Both the position numbers and the translations under genes were made by a program. Source: Terfezia claveryi (lineage: Eukaryota; Ascomycota; Pezizomycetes; Pezizales; Pezizaceae). From it: a DNA stretch of 64,000 nucleotides. This document shows, piece by piece, positions 11,219 to 21,341 of this stretch; position 1 is the first letter of the stretch, and every line of letters begins with the position of its first letter. The DNA is taken from NCBI GenBank assembly GCA_015179025.1, contig WHUX01000097.1:1-64000 (forward strand), in the 5' to 3' direction. The notes under the pieces were generated by a model. That model was not told the DNA's origin, ran no database searches, and saw nothing but the letters and a program-made list of their open reading frames with translations.

Positions 11219-13500
11219 CTAAGTAGACTTCATTAGAGAGTGTAATTTGAGATAGTCATCATACTGACGTATCTCGGAAGCAAAATATGATAAAGAGTCC
11301 TGCTCTCGAATGTAGCAGTCAGCTTGTGCATTATTAAACTTTGCTCGAATCCTCGCAATGTGAGTAGCTTCCTTCGACTCAGGAAATGCCATTGCTAGCA
11401 TCTGTAGCTTCTGGAAGTAGTAGATCAGGAATGGTTCCTCAGGTAGCTTGCATCTATCCTCAGCCTCTCTTTGAGTCACGGAGATGGACTTCAACCAGGT
11501 TTCTCTCATTTTCATCTGCAAGTTGAACCAGCATCCTGCCTCTTTTGTCATATTAGCATGATTGCAGCCCCCTAATATTGAATACCAGATCCGGACTGGG
11601 TTTTTGTGTAGAAAGCAATTGAATGCAATCTGTGGGTAGACCACAGTTTCTCCATGAGTATCCACGAACTGTTCCATCTCCATAAGCTATAGTTCGAGGT
11701 CATCATTATGCTGGAACTTGGGCATTGTGCTGGGGTCGAAACGGGGAGTCCTTTTCCATTCTTTGCCTGCATCTTGATTTCTTAGCACAATATCCTTTTC
11801 AACTAAGGGCATGTCAAACAGGGTTGTCTAGATCCCCTCATCCATAGCTTTTAGTTCCTCGTCATATAGTCTCTTCTTCGCTTCAATCTCTATCTTTCGA
11901 GTATTCATATTAGCAGTTTTGGTACTATTTGCAATAGCTATCGCAGCATCGATCTTCTGATGCAGAGGCCTCAGCATCTCTTCCAGTATCCTCTTAAAGT
12001 CGTCTTGAGACATATTGAAGCCAAAAGTAGCCTGTAGGGCCGGGCTGGGGGTAGTGCTAGTATCAAATTCTGTAGATGGGGGACAGTACTCGAAGGATGG
12101 TTGTGCACTCGAGTTGAAGTAGTTGTAGTTGAAGGATGTAGAGAAAAATGATAATCTATAGTGTCTTGGGAAGCAGTAAAAAGGGGAGAAGTGTAGTTGG
12201 GGCAGGATTTTGATGCATCTAAGTAGGGCGAAGGAAAGACTATCGATTAGCTTGGTTTGCCTTCTCATTGGCCAAGTTGGTAAATTATGGGCATCCGAGT
12301 GCTTGTCAGTATGGGTGGCCTGGAAGCGGAGCTGTGGTTCAGCTCGAGTGTCTCTGCCACTATTCTGGTTGCTCATGAGTGGCAGGCTCTTAATAGTAGC
12401 ATGTTTGATACCTGCCATCCCTCCGGGAATCTCTCCGTGCTTCTCTAATAATCTAATCTCATCATTCTCCTCATATAGGGCCACTTTGGAGACCCCAACC
12501 ATGGTTATTGCGAATGGTTGCCTCAATTCTGTTTCCAGTACATCCCTACTCCCTGCTATAGGAGGTGAAATTGGGCTGGAGGTAGGTGTCTGTACTATGT
12601 CCGAGAGTGTTATTGTATCGATATCGCCAAACTTGGGAAGCTATTGGGGCCAGCGTTTTGGCGCATCCTCGGGTGTTCCGTGGGGGCCATCGTCGAGTTG
12701 TTGGGATGGCGAGGGCGATTTGGTTGGTTCATATCGTATTGGGGCCTGCCCTACTGGCAGCTACATAGAGCTCTTTCCTCTATTCTCCTTCCAGTTCTCA
12801 CTTGTACTTGAGGGCCCCAATGTTTCCTCTTCTCTTGTCATTAGTAGTTCTCTTCCGATATTCTCAAACCCCATTTGGCTTAGCCAGTTAATAGCTCCAG
12901 AGGCCGCTCTTATTATCTCACCTACTGTAGAGTAAGCCCCAGTTATAACTAAGCCCACCATCCATTGTACCTTTTTCTTTGATATATTCTCCTGTAGGAA
13001 TATAGATGTCCTAATGTCTGCAGATAGTTTGACGGTAGCATCGTTCTGTGTAGTGGGTCTGGGGGTGACAAGGCGTTCAGGCAGTCAGTAGTGGGCTAGG
13101 GTTCCTATGACTGTAGGTGTGCAGTTTGGAGCTCGTGATGTCCTTGAGGGATCAGCTCAGTAGCCTATAGTATCACCTTCCTTATTCATTTTGAAGGCTT
13201 TGGAGTGAGGTCTCCTGAGAGGAATCTCTCATTATACCTCAGCTATATATCATTCATTGCTTTAAATTCACGAACATCCTTTGGGGAAGGGATTGGGGGT
13301 CCTGACCCGGATCGTGTTCCTCTCTCTAAATATAGCATGGCTGCTTTCTCAGTCTCCGACATGGCACCAATCACTATCGAAATCTTCTGGAATAGGAGGG
13401 TTTCTATGGCTTACTGACATGTCTTTGGTTTAATATAGTTATATAGTAGAGTAGAGGCTCTCTTGAGCTTTAAGCTAGGTACAGAGAGGGGTTTTACCTT
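11219..13500 (-). pseudogene. Gypsy B gag, broken
   Basis: The best-kept block is a 154-residue minus-strand frame (11219-11683) with WFNLQMKMRETWLKS and IARIRAKFNNAQADCYIREQ, which looks like a capsid core. A second frame (11828-12526) has an acidic and basic coiled-coil-like end (RKIEIEAKKRLYDEELKAM). Further out, 12.5-13.5 kb holds short frames with many stops. I assign gag by position and capsid-like character only. Confidence 0.6.
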
Positions 13501-13555
13501 TCGGGTGATCGAGCCAGACCTCGAATCTGAGCTTGAATCTACTCTTGACACCATA

Positions 13556-14070
13556 TGTCATGACCGCCAGAGGTATTGTTGACCTATGATATGTATAAAC
13601 ATGTATATCGATTCTCATCACAGCTCTCTTTCCTGAAAGCTTAAGGCTTTTCGGGTTGTACTAGTACGTTGACATATGCCTGCATGCTGAGCTCATACTA
13701 TGCTATCTAAACTATGCTATACTATCTAAGCTATGCCATGCTTTCCAACCTATGCTATCTATCTAGTCTATGCTACCTAATCTAATGTATACTATCTCGT
13801 GGACATCTCTCACAATAGTGGACAGAACGCTGAGAGGGCTAATACTATTGGTCGGGTACGGGAAAGCTTTAAGCAAGTATAACAGCAACTCTGAACTGTA
13901 TATGAGTTAATGGATCAGCTTAACCTAGACGACAATATAGTATAAAGTCAGTGAATAGAAGAATGGGCTAATTATATACAAGTTACGTTGGCCAGTTTGA
14001 CAAGTGTTCGTGCTGAAGATATTGTAAATAAACATAGGCTATGGGAATTATAGATAGGAATAGAGGTATC
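13556..14070 (-). repeat. Probable 5' LTR of gypsy B, outer end unclear
   Basis: It starts with TGTCATGACC immediately next to the primer-binding-like site. No second LTR is available for comparison because the other end was destroyed by A1. It contains a loose tandem array of CTATGCTATCTAA-like units at about 13690-13800. Confidence 0.45.
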
Positions 14071-14240
14071 GGTGGTGATATTAATTTGCAGTGATATGGT
14101 ACTTGCAGTGATATGAAATATGGTAACATCTCGTCATGACGAGCCCCTTTCCTGCATCTTAAAGTAGCTAGATATCTACTCTGCTGCTTTTCCTTTATAG
14201 GATAGTAAAATTATTAGCGTGTTCTGCCTGAGCCCCTTCC
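14071..14240 (+). repeat. Solitary MULE-type terminal repeat
   Basis: This stretch closely matches the right terminal repeat of the element at 19260-20192: GTGATATGG units, the CTCGTCATGACGAG palindrome, TAGATATCTA, TGCTGCTTTTCCTTTATA and the end GAGCCCCTTCC. I found no left partner, so it is a lone end of a related copy. Confidence 0.75.
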
Positions 14241-14399
14241 CCATGACCAGAACCGACCAGAGCCTAATTAACAGTTATTATTCCACATTTTTTGGGTCAG
14301 AAACACTTACAGATAACTTGAAAAAAAGGCACACAGAACGTCAAAACAAGGTTTCTTGGGAACCCCATAAGCTTTGTTAAGCTTTCGGTTTGACAAGTA

Positions 14400-16213
14400 C
14401 AGTTTTTGGCCTAGCTATGATCCATGGCGGTGCTGTGATCCATGTCAACACCCCTGCCATGACACATATCCCGAGATACTACGCTGGCCAGACTTCCTCT
14501 ACAGACCGGATAAATTGTTTCCTGACACTCTTGAATATGCTCTACAATATGCGCGTACTAGCTAGTTGAGTAACTCATGTGAAGCCATCATATGCACCAA
14601 TCCACCTCGAAAAGGCTGTAATTGCCCCCCCCTCTCAGTACGACCCGTCCACCCACAGATATCATGAACTAACAACCCTACATAGTGCCAGCACCTTAAC
14701 TTAGCATATATATTTATGTTAGGATACAATATATAGGCATAGAGCTATATAGAACGTTACTATTGTTCGGTACCGATCATGCATAATTCAGCCATTTTGA
14801 GCTTTTGGACTATAACAGCCAGTTGTTCAGTATTTTGATCCTCCTCGGCCTTTTATATCTTCTGCAGCCTCTTTACCTATCTACCTTATACAGCTCCTAT
14901 ATCCTCTATACCATGTGCATCTTATTATCCTGTAGATCCAATAACTTGGGTCTATTCACTATTGATCAGACAACTGAGCAACCTGGCTACAAGAATAGTA
15001 TGCATCGCTCAACAAGCCAATGGCAGATATGAGGTCAATAAAGGTCACTTCACCTAAAACGGTCCGTAGATATTGAAATCACTAGAGATATGAGATAGAG
15101 TATGCAAATGATAGATTGAGCTCTATATCCTGTAGCAGAAATAAGATATTGTGGCAGTTTAGTATGACCTAAGCTCAGTAGCTATATATAAGAAATGAGC
15201 CAGACCATAGGGGCATGTACTGGACAGCCCCGAATTAGTCTCGTGCCCCTGAAGGCCTTCCAGGAGCCGTATACGCATGAAAATCCATATATATAGACGG
15301 TGCACCATTTGGCTAGGCCAGCTAGGTAGTCACGAGCCGTGATTAGGATCTCGTACAAACTGCTATATAAGGCAGATGAGGTTATTGTAATACTATACTA
15401 TACTATATATAGAGACCTTCTGATTGCAATAAAATAGAAAGAGGCCTCTAGATGGCAATAAAAGCTACAAAGTGCAATAGAGTGGATCCGGAGGTATAGG
15501 CTGTAGACTTCCAATACCCTACCTCAGCATCAAACAACCCCCCCCCCTTCAGTATATACTGGAGCTGAGGATATAAATAGGTATTGACAATGTTAATAAA
15601 TCTTTAAGAAACCTTATGCACATATATATATGTACATGAGGAAAAATATAGGGCAAAAATATCATTGAGCAGGCCTGGTGTATAGAATATAGTGTGCAGG
15701 GCATAGAGGATATAGGAATCATGTAAGGTAGATAGGTAAAGAGGCTGCAGAAGATAGAAAAGGCCGAGGAGGATCAAAATACTGAACAACTGGCTGTTAT
15801 GGTCCAAAAGCTCAAAATGGCTGAATTATGTATGATCGGTACCGAACAATAGTAACGTCCTATATAGCTCTATGCCTATATATTGTATCCTAACATAAAT
15901 ATATATGCTAAGTTAAGGTGCTGGCACTATGTAGGGTTGTTAGTTCATGATATCTGCGGTGGACAGGTCATACTGAGAAGGGGGGGGGCAATTACAGCCT
16001 TTTCGAGGTGGATTGGTGCATATGATGGCTTCACATGAGTTACTCAACTAGCTAGTACGCGCATATTGTAGAGCATATTCAAGAGTGTCAGGAAACAATT
16101 TATCCGGTCTGTAGAGGAAGTCTAGCCAGCGTAGTATCTCGGGATATGTGTCATGGCAGGGGTGTTGACATGGATCATAGCACCGCCATGGATCATAGCT
16201 AGGCCAAAAACTG
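14400..16213. mobile_element. DNA transposon with inverted arms of about 525 bp, TA-flanked
   Basis: The left arm (14400 to about 14926) and right arm (about 15690-16213) are inverted copies with few differences. Both ends read TA|CAGTTTTTGGCC, meaning a TA dinucleotide followed by a CAGT terminus, as in Tc1/mariner/pogo elements. The subterminal sequence repeats GATCCATG. Each arm has a 50-codon open stretch (PSYDPWRC through YARTS) but no transposase. It is probably a non-autonomous foldback-type element. Confidence 0.8.
14927..15690. other. Spacer between the inverted arms
   Basis: AT-rich sequence with short stop-ridden frames and a C-run at 15538-15547. I see no transposase motif in either strand. 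Confidence 0.6.
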
Positions 16214-16215
16214 TA

Positions 16216-16970
16216 GTCTGGTTGCACTTGCAGCCCAATAAAATACGTACCCATGGGATTCGTTCGCTTTACTGGTTACCACGATGAATTGTTACACGCA
16301 TGAATTGTATTCCTAAATCCCATAGCCACTTGAAATCCATACTTCAATTTCAGTCAGGTTTGCAGCTTGCATGCAGGGTACTCTATCTGTAACAGATCCG
16401 ATTGGTATGATATAACCAACAAACTGATCTACATATCGGATGCTACTCCGTGCCTGGACACGTGCTTATTAACTCGCCTACCTAGATCTACATAAATCAG
16501 GTTTGATGCGTTATACAGGCGTGGGGGAGTACCCCAATCTTATGCATCGATCACACTGCTGTATGTTTCACCAAAAATAGCGGGAGCTCGGGCTGGATAT
16601 TATGCAGCGGGGTGCGTAAAGATTTCCCGCAACGCACTGAACTACCTACTCTATCGGTATTCTTACAAGTACCGCATCCACTGGCGAATAACGATCCTTG
16701 TCAGTTCTCTGACTTTCGCTGAAGACATCATTATTAGCAGGTCAGTGAGCATGTTACCACCACCTGTTTTGCACTCGGATATCACCTTTACTGCATAAGC
16801 TCGGCCTATTGTTCGCCAGTGGATGCGGTACCCCCAACTTGCTAATCCGCTGTGCAAGTGGAAGTTTCTGTACCCTACAATGTATGTGTTCTGAGCCGCT
16901 TGTAGGGGAATACCTAATATGCCAATGTATTTAATTACTGTATCTGTATTTGGTACATAACGCAACTGAA
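16216..16970. other. Non-coding stretch with a 20-bp inverted repeat
   Basis: GTACCGCATCCACTGGCGAA at 16669-16688 is exactly inverted at 16812-16831, enclosing 123 bp. A 100-residue minus-strand frame (16663-16965) spans it but has no recognisable domain. The rest holds nothing I can name. Confidence 0.55.
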
Positions 16971-16974
16971 TTAA

Positions 16975-17545
16975 TGAAAATATCCCTAAATAGAGCTATT
17001 GAACGAATTCAAGTTGATTTAATTAATATGCGCCATGAACCTGATGGCCAATATGAATAGATCTCCCATATGAAAGACAATGATAGTAAGTGGTATTATC
17101 TTGCTCCATTAGTAGATAAAACCGTAAGTTAAACTCACTAGTACATGTAGTACGGCGTATATCACTAAATATTATGAGTTGAAGACTGTTGCATCTGCAA
17201 TGATATTGTAGATATGTACAACTTTATGGCCCACCTGAAATTTTACAATCAGATTGATACTGTAATAGCGGAGAATATAATGGAGCAAGCAGTTGAGTGT
17301 TTATTATGAGCTTGGGGTATTAGAATTAAATATTGAAAACCCCACACACACTTCAAGTCCAAGGGCTTTAAGCAAACCAATGGAGTTGTACAATCATCAT
17401 CTAGCTAGACGGAAAATTGAATGGGCCAATCAAGAATGGGATAACAGCAATTTCAAATATTACATTATGTATCAATCGAACAAAATACTTCCATCTTCTG
17501 GCGGTTTCGTGATTACTAATAGCCTAGTTTGTATGTATTTAATGT
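16975..17545 (+). pseudogene. Integrase-type transposase relic (KRBA2/Ginger-like)
   Basis: In changing frames the plus strand reads AIERIQVDLINMRHEPDGQY (with the first core Asp in QVDLI), then KDNDSKWYYLAPL, then YGPPEILQSD near 17230 (second Asp), and later SSPRALSKPMELYNHHL / QTNGVVQ followed by RRKIEWANQEWDNSN. This order matches the retroviral-integrase-like core found in KRBA2-type proteins and Ginger-like transposons: H-x-P-Q-x-Q-G and E-x-x-N-G-x-x. At least two frameshifts and several stops (near 17065, 17130) kill it. No terminal repeats were found around it. Confidence 0.6.
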
Positions 17546-17547
17546 AG

Positions 17548-18045
17548 CTCTAGTTAGGTGTATTTTTCATTAATTCAAGTGCGTTTATGTACCAAATGCG
17601 GTAATTGGAGGAATTGTCCGTGAGGGGCATAGTAGGCATCCGCCCGCGAGTGGCCCAAAACATATGTATGTGTGACCAGCCTCTTCACATGAGCCACACG
17701 GGCATCCACATAGAAAAGCCTTGTGCATTGTTTTTTTTTTCTCAATTTGCCGATTGGAGCAATAATGTATCGTCCGTAGTCATAAAATCCTAATGGCCAA
17801 TATAAACCGTTGAAACCTAAATAATCCTAATAGCAGTGCTACTTATATTCACAAAAGATCCAACCTTCAAAATGCCCATAACCCAAAACCAGAATCATAC
17901 CATGGTATGCATATAAATCCAAAACACCCTGTATAAAACTTCGAATGCGATTCCTTCTGACTCGGGTCGCGACAGCTAACCTCAGTCACTGTGGCGACTA
18001 CAAAAACAAGTCGTAAGCCGATGCCCATCCTTGGAGTTTGTTGGC
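17548..18045. other. Intergenic, no gene seen
   Basis: Short frames only. It includes a T-run at 17728-17738 and lies downstream of the minus-strand BTB gene. Confidence 0.6.
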
Positions 18046-18804
18046 TTAACTCAACCTATTGCCCGTCCCCAAATCCCGCTCCACAATGAAACCTGTAGCC
18101 CCCAGCGCGCAGTCCACCGCATAACTCAAGCTCCAAACTAAATCCAGGGTAAATTCCGGACATGCTATTAAGAACTGATTCAGCTCTTGAGGATGTTGTG
18201 CTCTCATCTCCTTCAGTCTTTCATGTAGTCCTAGAACCCAGTACTCTTCCATCCTATTTGCGTAGCGGAGTTTGCTGGTGGGTGGGGTCACTATGTAGAC
18301 TTCTCGTAGAAACTGTAGAAAATCGAGGTCGCTCGCATCAATAAGGAAAATTTTCCGAAAGGAGAGTTCTCGAAGGCCTGCAATTGCATACTTTTCCGCA
18401 AGTGCATGCACATAAATATGAACACTTCGGCTGTGCTGCTGACCGGCTGGAAGAACTTCGAGAGCTCGTGCGCCATGTGTTCGCATTATCCGCGGAAAGT
18501 ACTCCTCTGAATATAAAAATGACACCATAGCACCCACAGCGTCAGGATCATCCTCCGGTAATTCAATGACATTGGTATGTGTATCAAGAAACGAAGCCTC
18601 CAAGCAACTCCGGAAAAAAGGCACAGTGCATAGGACATCTTTATGAGCCCAGAATCTTCGCTTTGTAGGTCCAGCCAAAAGTGTTATCATTGGGGACTCA
18701 AAAAATGTCGCATTTGGGGGACTTGGGGGCCCAATACTGGGAAGCTGTGCTGGAGTGTTGTCCCGAGGTATGTTGATGTTTCGTGAATACATATTTCTGA
18801 GCAA
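18046..18804 (-). CDS. BTB/POZ-domain protein
   Basis: An intact single-exon gene of 252 residues. The BTB fold begins near residue 38 (MITLLAGPTKRRFWAHKDVL), followed by FFRSCLEASFLD, IELPEDDPDAVGAMVSFLYSEEY and, after a loop, VHALAEKYAIAGLRELSFRKI near residue 135. These are the usual blocks of fungal BTB proteins of this size, in which the domain makes dimers or recruits a partner such as Cullin-3. No second domain is present, so the partner and process cannot be said. The first Met (18804) gives a 37-residue Pro-rich lead before the domain; a Met at residue 5 is an alternative start. It is flanked on both sides by transposon relics but has no disruption itself. Confidence 0.85.
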   Translation of the reverse strand: MLRNMYSRNINIPRDNTPAQLPSIGPPSPPNATFFESPMITLLAGPTKRRFWAHKDVLCTVPFFRSCLEASFLDTHTNVIELPEDDPDAVGAMVSFLYSEEYFPRIMRTHGARALEVLPAGQQHSRSVHIYVHALAEKYAIAGLRELSFRKIFLIDASDLDFLQFLREVYIVTPPTSKLRYANRMEEYWVLGLHERLKEMRAQHPQELNQFLIACPEFTLDLVWSLSYAVDCALGATGFIVERDLGTGNRLS

Positions 18805-19251
18805 ATAGCATCAAGGGTCGCTACCAGAGCAGCGAAGATGCGGCACTGGCAGAAACTAAATAAGGAATATAGATGTCAGGCGCATGTAGCATCGCATGAA
18901 TATATACGAAAGTAACCATTTAGGGAGATCTGGTTTAGGATCGACATACCAATAGCGTTCCAAACGAGATGGTGGGAGGGGTTGAAATGCTTATTTGTTG
19001 CAGATCTTGGACCGGTGGGCCCCAATCAACACCTGTCGAAGTTGAAGGGTTGCTTTGCTTTTCCAGGTAACCCCCATATTTAAGGGAACCTCATCTTCAG
19101 ATTTGCTTTTTCCTAACTGCTATCCAGGCCCCTTGTACCGCGCTAGCATGAATTCATGGGAAAAGTTTCAGGTAGCTCTCGTACTAGCGAATCGGGCCGG
19201 TGGGTCAATTTGACATCTCGGTGAACCACGCTTTCGATGTTTCATCAACCT
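18805..19251. other. Upstream region of the BTB gene
   Basis: No clear gene. A short plus-strand frame starting MNSWEKFQVALVLANRAGG at 19148 may be the 5' end of the decayed frame interrupted by the transposon at 19260. Confidence 0.5.
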
Positions 19252-19259
19252 GATACAGC

Positions 19260-20192
19260 GGAAGGGTCTCAAGCAGAACACGCTAATAATTTTACTATCT
19301 TATAAAGGAAAAGCAGCAGCATAGATATCTAGCTGTTTTAGAATGCAGAAAAGGGGCTCGTCATGACGAGGCATACCATATCACCGCTATACAATATCAC
19401 CGCTATACAATATCACCGTCAACAAATCAAAATGTCTACTGAAGCCATGATGCCAATCTCTGCTGATGCTCTCCACTACCGCACTATATTGTTCGAGCTC
19501 AGCAAACCAGTTACAATACCCCCCCAAATATTTGACGAGATATGGCCAAGAGCTGCTGCAAGCTTATGGTACAGTACGTGTTCAGAAATATGAGTGCAGA
19601 CTTCGAAAAAGCAGGAAGTCAAGCGTAGCTCAAGTTGCGGATACCGATGGTAAGGTTATTAAACGCCGGCAAAGCAGTATTCGAAATGCCAACCTTTGCA
19701 ATGTCCGAATTAAGGTCTTGCATCTAGTTGATGGCACAGCTGTTACCATTGAGCGCTTAGATGAACATACCCATACTCATGATATTGAGGAGAGCTTCCA
19801 GATAAAAAAACCAAGTATATTAGTAGGATATATCAAGTCTGAAGCAGCCAAAAATTACTCTGCTTCTCAGATTTACAATGCTATCCATAGTGCTGGTACA
19901 CATGAAGGCGCTGAGCGGCTGAAAGAGCTTGGTGGCTCATCTTTGAAAACGTTTGTATGACTCTTCATTAATGAGGTATAATATAGCTAATGAATTCGTT
20001 ATATAGAAAAGATATGACATTTTGATTTGTTGACGGTGATATTGTATAGCGGTGATATTGTATAGCGGTGATATGGTATGCCTCGTCATGACGAGCCCCT
20101 TTTCTGCATTCTAAAACAGCTAGATATCTATGCTGCTGCTTTTCCTTTATAAGATAGTGAAATTATTAGCGTGTTCTGCTTGAGACCCTTCC
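19260..20192 (+). mobile_element. MULE-type DNA transposon, 933 bp, with 8-bp target duplication
   Basis: Terminal inverted repeats of about 175 bp (19260-19435 and 20015-20192) begin GGAAGGGTCTC and end GAGACCCTTCC. They contain two to three tandem CACCGCTATACAATAT units and the palindrome CTCGTCATGACGAG. GATACAGC is repeated exactly at 19252-19259 and 20193-20200. Long terminal repeats with 8-9 bp duplications and a WRKY/FLYWCH-like reading frame point to the Mutator superfamily. It lacks the catalytic domain and is non-autonomous. Confidence 0.85.
19432..19960 (+). pseudogene. N-terminal DNA-binding part of a MULE transposase, frameshifted
   Basis: It starts at the ATG immediately inside the left terminal repeat (MSTEAMMPIS) and runs through PVTIPPQIFDEIWP. 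One frame change near 19560-19570 is needed to continue into YGTVRVQKYECRLRK. The second part has Cys in YECRL, Cys in NLCNVRIKV and the pair in DEHTHTHD, the spacing of a C-C-H-x-H zinc finger as in WRKY/FLYWCH-like heads of MULE transposases. It ends at a stop at 19960 just before the right terminal repeat, with no DDE core. If the frame were intact it could bind the terminal repeats without cutting; that is inference. Confidence 0.65.
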
Positions 20193-21341
20193 GATACAGC
20201 TCTACAGTCCCGTCCTGTGGTTTCGCTTTACCATTCTAAGGCCTGTTACCCCGGCATAACCCCGGCACAGCCGGGCTCCGTCTGGCGACAAGCAGACCTC
20301 CCTCGCTCCCCTCGTACTGGAAGTCTTGGCACAACCAACGAGCATCGATGGGATGTCTCCGTTTTGCACCTCAACGTGGAGCATACTCATCATGAGATTG
20401 TTCAACCTGAGAGCGTACCGACTAGCTTTAGGCTATTTTTGAAACATAAACAAACATTTATCTATGCAACCCTGGGCCTAAATCTCCTGTTCCAAAATAT
20501 AGACCGTAGAAAGCCCGGTATCCTTATTAATATTCCTTCCGATCAGTTAAACTGGTTCTTGAATTCGGGCTCAAGCCGCGAGTAACTTTATACCTTTCTA
20601 GGACTAGATGCTAAGCTGCATATGATCGGGGTTGCACAGTTGTCTCTGGCCGATGGCATTGCAGGCAGCAGGCCCTATGCTTTCCGTATGGAGCATGAAA
20701 TCCCTCTGAGGATGCATCGAGTCTGTCCAAAGCCTCCTTTGAAATATTGGCCGGCACTCAGGGGCAGACTTTCAAACAGGAGGCAGAGATTTTAGTATTG
20801 GGGCTTTCAGACGATGGCCAATATACATAGGGTTTTGAGGGTCGCAAGCACTATTCGCAATAACGTAAGCTGCATTTGTTTCATCCCTCCGCAGTCCCAT
20901 TTTATATTTGGATAATGTAAGCGGATACGATTCTTTGTTGGAGATGTTACTGAAATCCATGCTTCAGGGGGGCCATTAAATCCTGTTCTTATGCCCAGCA
21001 GTACCTATAAGGCTGCATTGCCTCGGAATTTAGCAGCGCAAGGCAACACAGTATTTAAGAACTACATATGGAGCACGGGAACCATCAAATCTAATTGCCT
21101 GTTCTCGCCCGGTGAGAATTGGTCAACTCTGAATGATTTGCTCTTTCGCAGTCCGACTTGCGTTCGAGTAAGCCGGCATATACATGTACTTCAACCTGGC
21201 CACAGGTCGTTCATCCTAACTTACCGGCGGTTAAAAGCGTCTAAGGTGAAGTTTGCTGATACGGTGTGCTGTTATGAAGAGTCGGTAACGCTTTTCATTT
21301 GTACAGAGTGTAGGGGCCGGGGCCCGGACCCTATGCCCTGA
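20193..21341 (+). pseudogene. Decayed long reading frame of unknown function
   Basis: One plus-strand frame stays open from 20193 to the stop at 21341 except for three stops (near 20583, 20793 and 20913), far fewer than chance would give over about 380 codons. It encodes stretches such as WDVSVLHLNVEHTHHEIVQ, ILINIPSDQLNWFLNSG, SLADGIAGSRPYAFRMEHE and FSPGENWSTLNDLLF. I recognise no family. The MULE-type element inserted at its 5' side, so it was probably a gene before that insertion. It might instead be a relic of another transposon. Confidence 0.4.

Larger units (their letters stand above)
9974..13555 (-). mobile_element. Ty3/gypsy family B, 5' portion (decayed)
   Basis: Minus-strand protease and gag remains continue from the A2 insertion point to a probable LTR boundary at 13556. 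Reading the minus strand, the boundary is followed by TA and then TGGTGTCAAGAG, a plausible tRNA primer-binding site. All coding parts carry stops. Confidence 0.78.

Noticed and set aside
12210..12935. 241-codon plus-strand frame
   Set aside because: It lies antisense to the gag region of element B and shows no domain; best read as a shadow.
13690..13800. CTATGCTATCTAA-like tandem units as a regulatory array
   Set aside because: The units are loose and lie in a probable LTR; nothing shows function beyond a degenerate simple repeat.
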